37,859 nucleotides of DNA. Origin: Eggerthellaceae bacterium (GTDB lineage: Bacteria; Actinomycetota; Coriobacteriia; Coriobacteriales; Eggerthellaceae). The notes beneath the pieces are model-generated. The model had not been told where the DNA came from. It made no database searches and saw only the letters and a list, made by a program, of their open reading frames with translations. Where the stretch lies: the NCBI GenBank assembly GCA_030524475.1, contig JAUNGO010000018.1, forward strand, positions 1-37,859. Reading direction: 5' to 3'. The position numbers and the translations under genes are program-made. Shown here piece after piece: positions 36,198-37,859 of the stretch (positions are counted from its first letter, which is position 1; the number at the start of each line of letters is the position of its first letter).

Positions 36198-36226
36198 CTC
36201 TTATTACGCAAAAGCTCGCAGGTCAA
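36198..36226 (-). promoter_or_regulatory. Promoter of glyA
   Basis: TTGACC (36221-36226) and TAAGAG (36198-36203) on the minus strand are separated by 17 bp. The -35 lies 8 bp from the edge of element E5. Confidence 0.6.
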
Positions 36227-36234
36227 ACGTATAC

Positions 36235-36386
36235 GTCAGCGAGAGGCGCTGAGGCGTTCCGAATAGCCCCGCCTTTGGGCCAAGTTGGCTTTCGCCAACG
36301 CCGCGCCCAAAACAAGGGGCTAGGCGGAATGCCTCAGCGCTTCGCAGCGTCGGCGGTTCCGTCCGCTCCGTCAGGATGGACGGAAC
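36235..36386 (+). repeat. Structured intergenic element E5 (subfamily A), overlapping rpiB
   Basis: Opens with GTCAGCGAG (36235-36243). The stem 36246-36260 pairs with 36326-36340. Inner helices are AGCCCC/GGGGCT, TTTGGGC/GCCCAAA and GTTGGC/GCCAAC with the loop TTTC. CAGCGTCGGC (36345-36354) and a hairpin GTTCCGTCC/GGACGGAAC (36356-36386) end it. The loops GCC/ACAA and CAA/GCCGC equal those of E1. Its last 53 bp encode the C-terminus of rpiB on the other strand. Confidence 0.8.
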
Positions 36387-36819
36387 ATTCCAGCGCCATG
36401 ATTTTCTCCACGCGTCCGGCGTGGCGTCCGCCGCCGAAGGTCGTCGACAAAAACGTGTCGAGGATGCGCTTGTTTTCCTCGACGTCGACGAAACGGCCCG
36501 AAAGCGTCACGATGTTGGCGTCGTTGTGCTCGCGCGCCAACTCGGCGAACTGCGTGTTGATGACGTTCACCGCGCGCACGCCGTGCACCTTGTTGGCCGC
36601 CACCGCCATGCCGATGCCCGTGCCGCACACGAGCACGCCGGCCTCGGCCGCGCCGTCGGCCACGTCGTGTGCCACGAGCGCCGCGTAGTCGGGGTAGTCC
36701 ACGCGCTCGTCGGTATCCGGACCGCGGTCGGCCACATCGTGCCCTGCCGCCGCCAAGTAGTCAACCAAAAGCTGCTTCTGCTCGAAGCCGGCGTGATCGC
36801 TCGCGATGCTGATGCGCAT
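36334..36819 (-). CDS. rpiB: Ribose-5-phosphate isomerase B
   Basis: 161 residues. Interconverts ribose 5-phosphate and ribulose 5-phosphate. ISIASDHAGFEQK, DYPDYAA, VLVCGTGIGMAVAANK (with the catalytic Cys) and AREHNDANIVTLSGR are all present. The family usually ends near IMALE; here some 16 further residues (CSVHPDGADGTADAAKR) come from element E5, and the stop lies in its right arm. ATG 36819 has GGGAGGA upstream; the frame to 36939 is not supported. A minus-strand TACAAT at 36905-36910 may be its -10. Confidence 0.95.
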   Translation of the reverse strand: MRISIASDHAGFEQKQLLVDYLAAAGHDVADRGPDTDERVDYPDYAALVAHDVADGAAEAGVLVCGTGIGMAVAANKVHGVRAVNVINTQFAELAREHNDANIVTLSGRFVDVEENKRILDTFLSTTFGGGRHAGRVEKIMALECSVHPDGADGTADAAKR

Positions 36820-37032
36820 GGTTTTCCGTCCTCCCTCGGAAGCGCCGCTCGGCTCAGGCGGACACGCCCGCCTGCCGCGCGGCACGGTTTTTTGAACAGG
36901 CTGCATTGTAAGGCGAAAGAGCGCGGGCTGCGCCGTCAATTCGGCTATTCCTCACGCGTTCCACGCCGCGTGCCCCTCCGTTGCCGCCCGCTCCCCGCCT
37001 CGCGCGTTCTCAAGGCCTGCCTTCGCCTTTGG

Positions 37033-37859
37033 TCAAAGGCTCTGCTCGAGCCACGCAAGCACGTCGGCGTAAACACGCTCATGCCCCGTCTCGTTCAAAA
37101 TCTCGTGGCGCATGCCCTCGTAGAGCACCACGTCAACGCTCTTTACGCCCGCCGCGCGCATAAGCTCGGCGGCGGAGCGCACGCCTTCGCCGTTGTCGCC
37201 CACGGGATCGTGCGCGCCCGCGACGAACAAAAGCGGCAGGCTCGGCGGAATGCTGCGCGCGAGGTCGAGCCGCGCCGCGTCGCGCGTGAGGGCCGTGAGC
37301 GTGGCGTAGCCGCCGACGGTGAACGGAAAGCCGCACGCCTCGTCGGCAATGAACGCATCGACGTTTTCCTCGTTTGCCGAGAGCCAGTCAAACGGCGTGC
37401 GCGGATTCTCGACGGCCTTCGAATAGGCCCCGTCGGCCATCGAGTGGAGAAACGGGCTCACCGTGCGCTCGCCCGAGCGCTTGGCAATGAGGCGCGCCAG
37501 GAGGTTTCCCGCCTTCGACACCACGAGCGCTTTGTTGCCCGTCCCGCACAGCACCGCGCCCGCCAGGCCCCCGCCGTGGCGCGTGAGGTAGACGCGCGTG
37601 ACGAAGCTGCCCATCGAATGCCCGAAGATGAAATAGGGCGTCGTGCTGGGAAAGCGCGCCGCCACGAGCGTGCGCAGCGCCTCGACGTCCTCGACAAGCA
37701 CCTCTTCGCCCCCGTCGACAGGCATATGCCCGCGGTCGGACGCGTCGGGAGCGCTTTTGCCGTGGCCGATGTGGTCGTGCCCGCACACCACGAACCCCTG
37801 CCCCGCGAGAAAGCGCGCAAAGTCGTCGTAGCGCCCGACGTACTCGGTCATGCCGTGGA
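37033..37859 (-). CDS. Alpha/beta hydrolase, monoacylglycerol-lipase-like, 5' end outside window
   Basis: The frame runs to the window edge; the Met of MTEYVGRY is internal, because His-Gly precede it as in the family motif HGMTEY (oxyanion region). The catalytic triad is visible: Ser in FGHSMGSF, Asp in AGAHDPVGDNG and His in EGMRHEILNE. These fit Hydrolase_4/lysophospholipase-type enzymes that cleave monoacylglycerols. No signal peptide can be judged. It lies upstream of rpiB on the same strand with a 213-bp gap. The substrate is inferred from family only. Confidence 0.88.
   Translation of the reverse strand, partial: HGMTEYVGRYDDFARFLAGQGFVVCGHDHIGHGKSAPDASDRGHMPVDGGEEVLVEDVEALRTLVAARFPSTTPYFIFGHSMGSFVTRVYLTRHGGGLAGAVLCGTGNKALVVSKAGNLLARLIAKRSGERTVSPFLHSMADGAYSKAVENPRTPFDWLSANEENVDAFIADEACGFPFTVGGYATLTALTRDAARLDLARSIPPSLPLLFVAGAHDPVGDNGEGVRSAAELMRAAGVKSVDVVLYEGMRHEILNETGHERVYADVLAWLEQSL

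Noticed and set aside
37033-37851. Taking the Met at 37851 as the hydrolase start
   Set aside because: The preceding codons read His-Gly, completing the HGMTEY motif, so the gene continues beyond the window.

Overview
The window is high-GC bacterial chromosome of housekeeping character, and almost every gene lies on the minus strand. The gene set suggests an actinobacterium of the class Coriobacteriia, probably the Eggerthella/Gordonibacter group. It includes a GlnR-like OmpR-family regulator beside a type I glutamine synthetase, a DNA polymerase I whose exonuclease segment looks degenerate, desulfoferrodoxin (an anaerobe's superoxide reductase), a proton-type F1Fo ATP synthase and an Ala/Glu-tailed L31. 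The taxonomic call is inferred from protein resemblance and base composition, not from a search.

Layout. 1-1535: the end of a NYN/OST-HTH protein, tRNA-His and tRNA-Lys on the plus strand, then a cluster of palindromic repeats. 1534-6100: argS, argF, tRNA-Arg, a secreted coiled-coil M23 peptidase and tRNA-Gly. 6265-9410: polA, bracketed by large hairpin elements. 9410-14422: glnR-like/glnA operon, rpmE with a tandem-hairpin leader, dfx, lgt with a zinc-ribbon gene, a Cys-rich orphan, and an Nfu-type scaffold. 14481-17275: murA and an LCP-family protein. 17464-23619: rpsB-tsf, ligA, nnrD and acpS. 23733-27188: dnaE. 27508-34593: a complete ATP synthase operon (atpI-like, B, E, F, H, A, G, D, C). 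34916-37859: glyA, rpiB and a monoacylglycerol-lipase-like hydrolase cut by the window end.

The least ordinary content is non-coding. First, four intergenic elements (6265-6413, 9105-9255, 34720-34867, 36235-36386) share the ends GTCAGCGAG and CAGCGTC plus a trailing hairpin. They fall into two structural subfamilies. Within each subfamily the helices change sequence by compensatory substitution while the internal loops stay fixed, and every wobble pair I checked is G.U in only one strand sense. This looks like a structured RNA or RNA-like repeat family. The four copies flank polA and glyA, and one overlaps the 3' end of rpiB. Second, a BIME-like 26-nt repeat occurs five times downstream of tRNA-Lys and three times inside nnrD. 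The nnrD copies lie in a 156-bp in-frame insertion flanked by a 22-bp duplication and add 52 residues to the protein.

Working together, the genes cover translation (tRNAs, argS, rpmE, rpsB, tsf), replication and repair (polA, ligA, dnaE), envelope building (murA, LCP, lgt, M23), nitrogen assimilation (glnA and its probable regulator), one-carbon metabolism (glyA), carbon metabolism (rpiB) and energy coupling (atp). I see no prophage, transposase, CRISPR array or resistance island.
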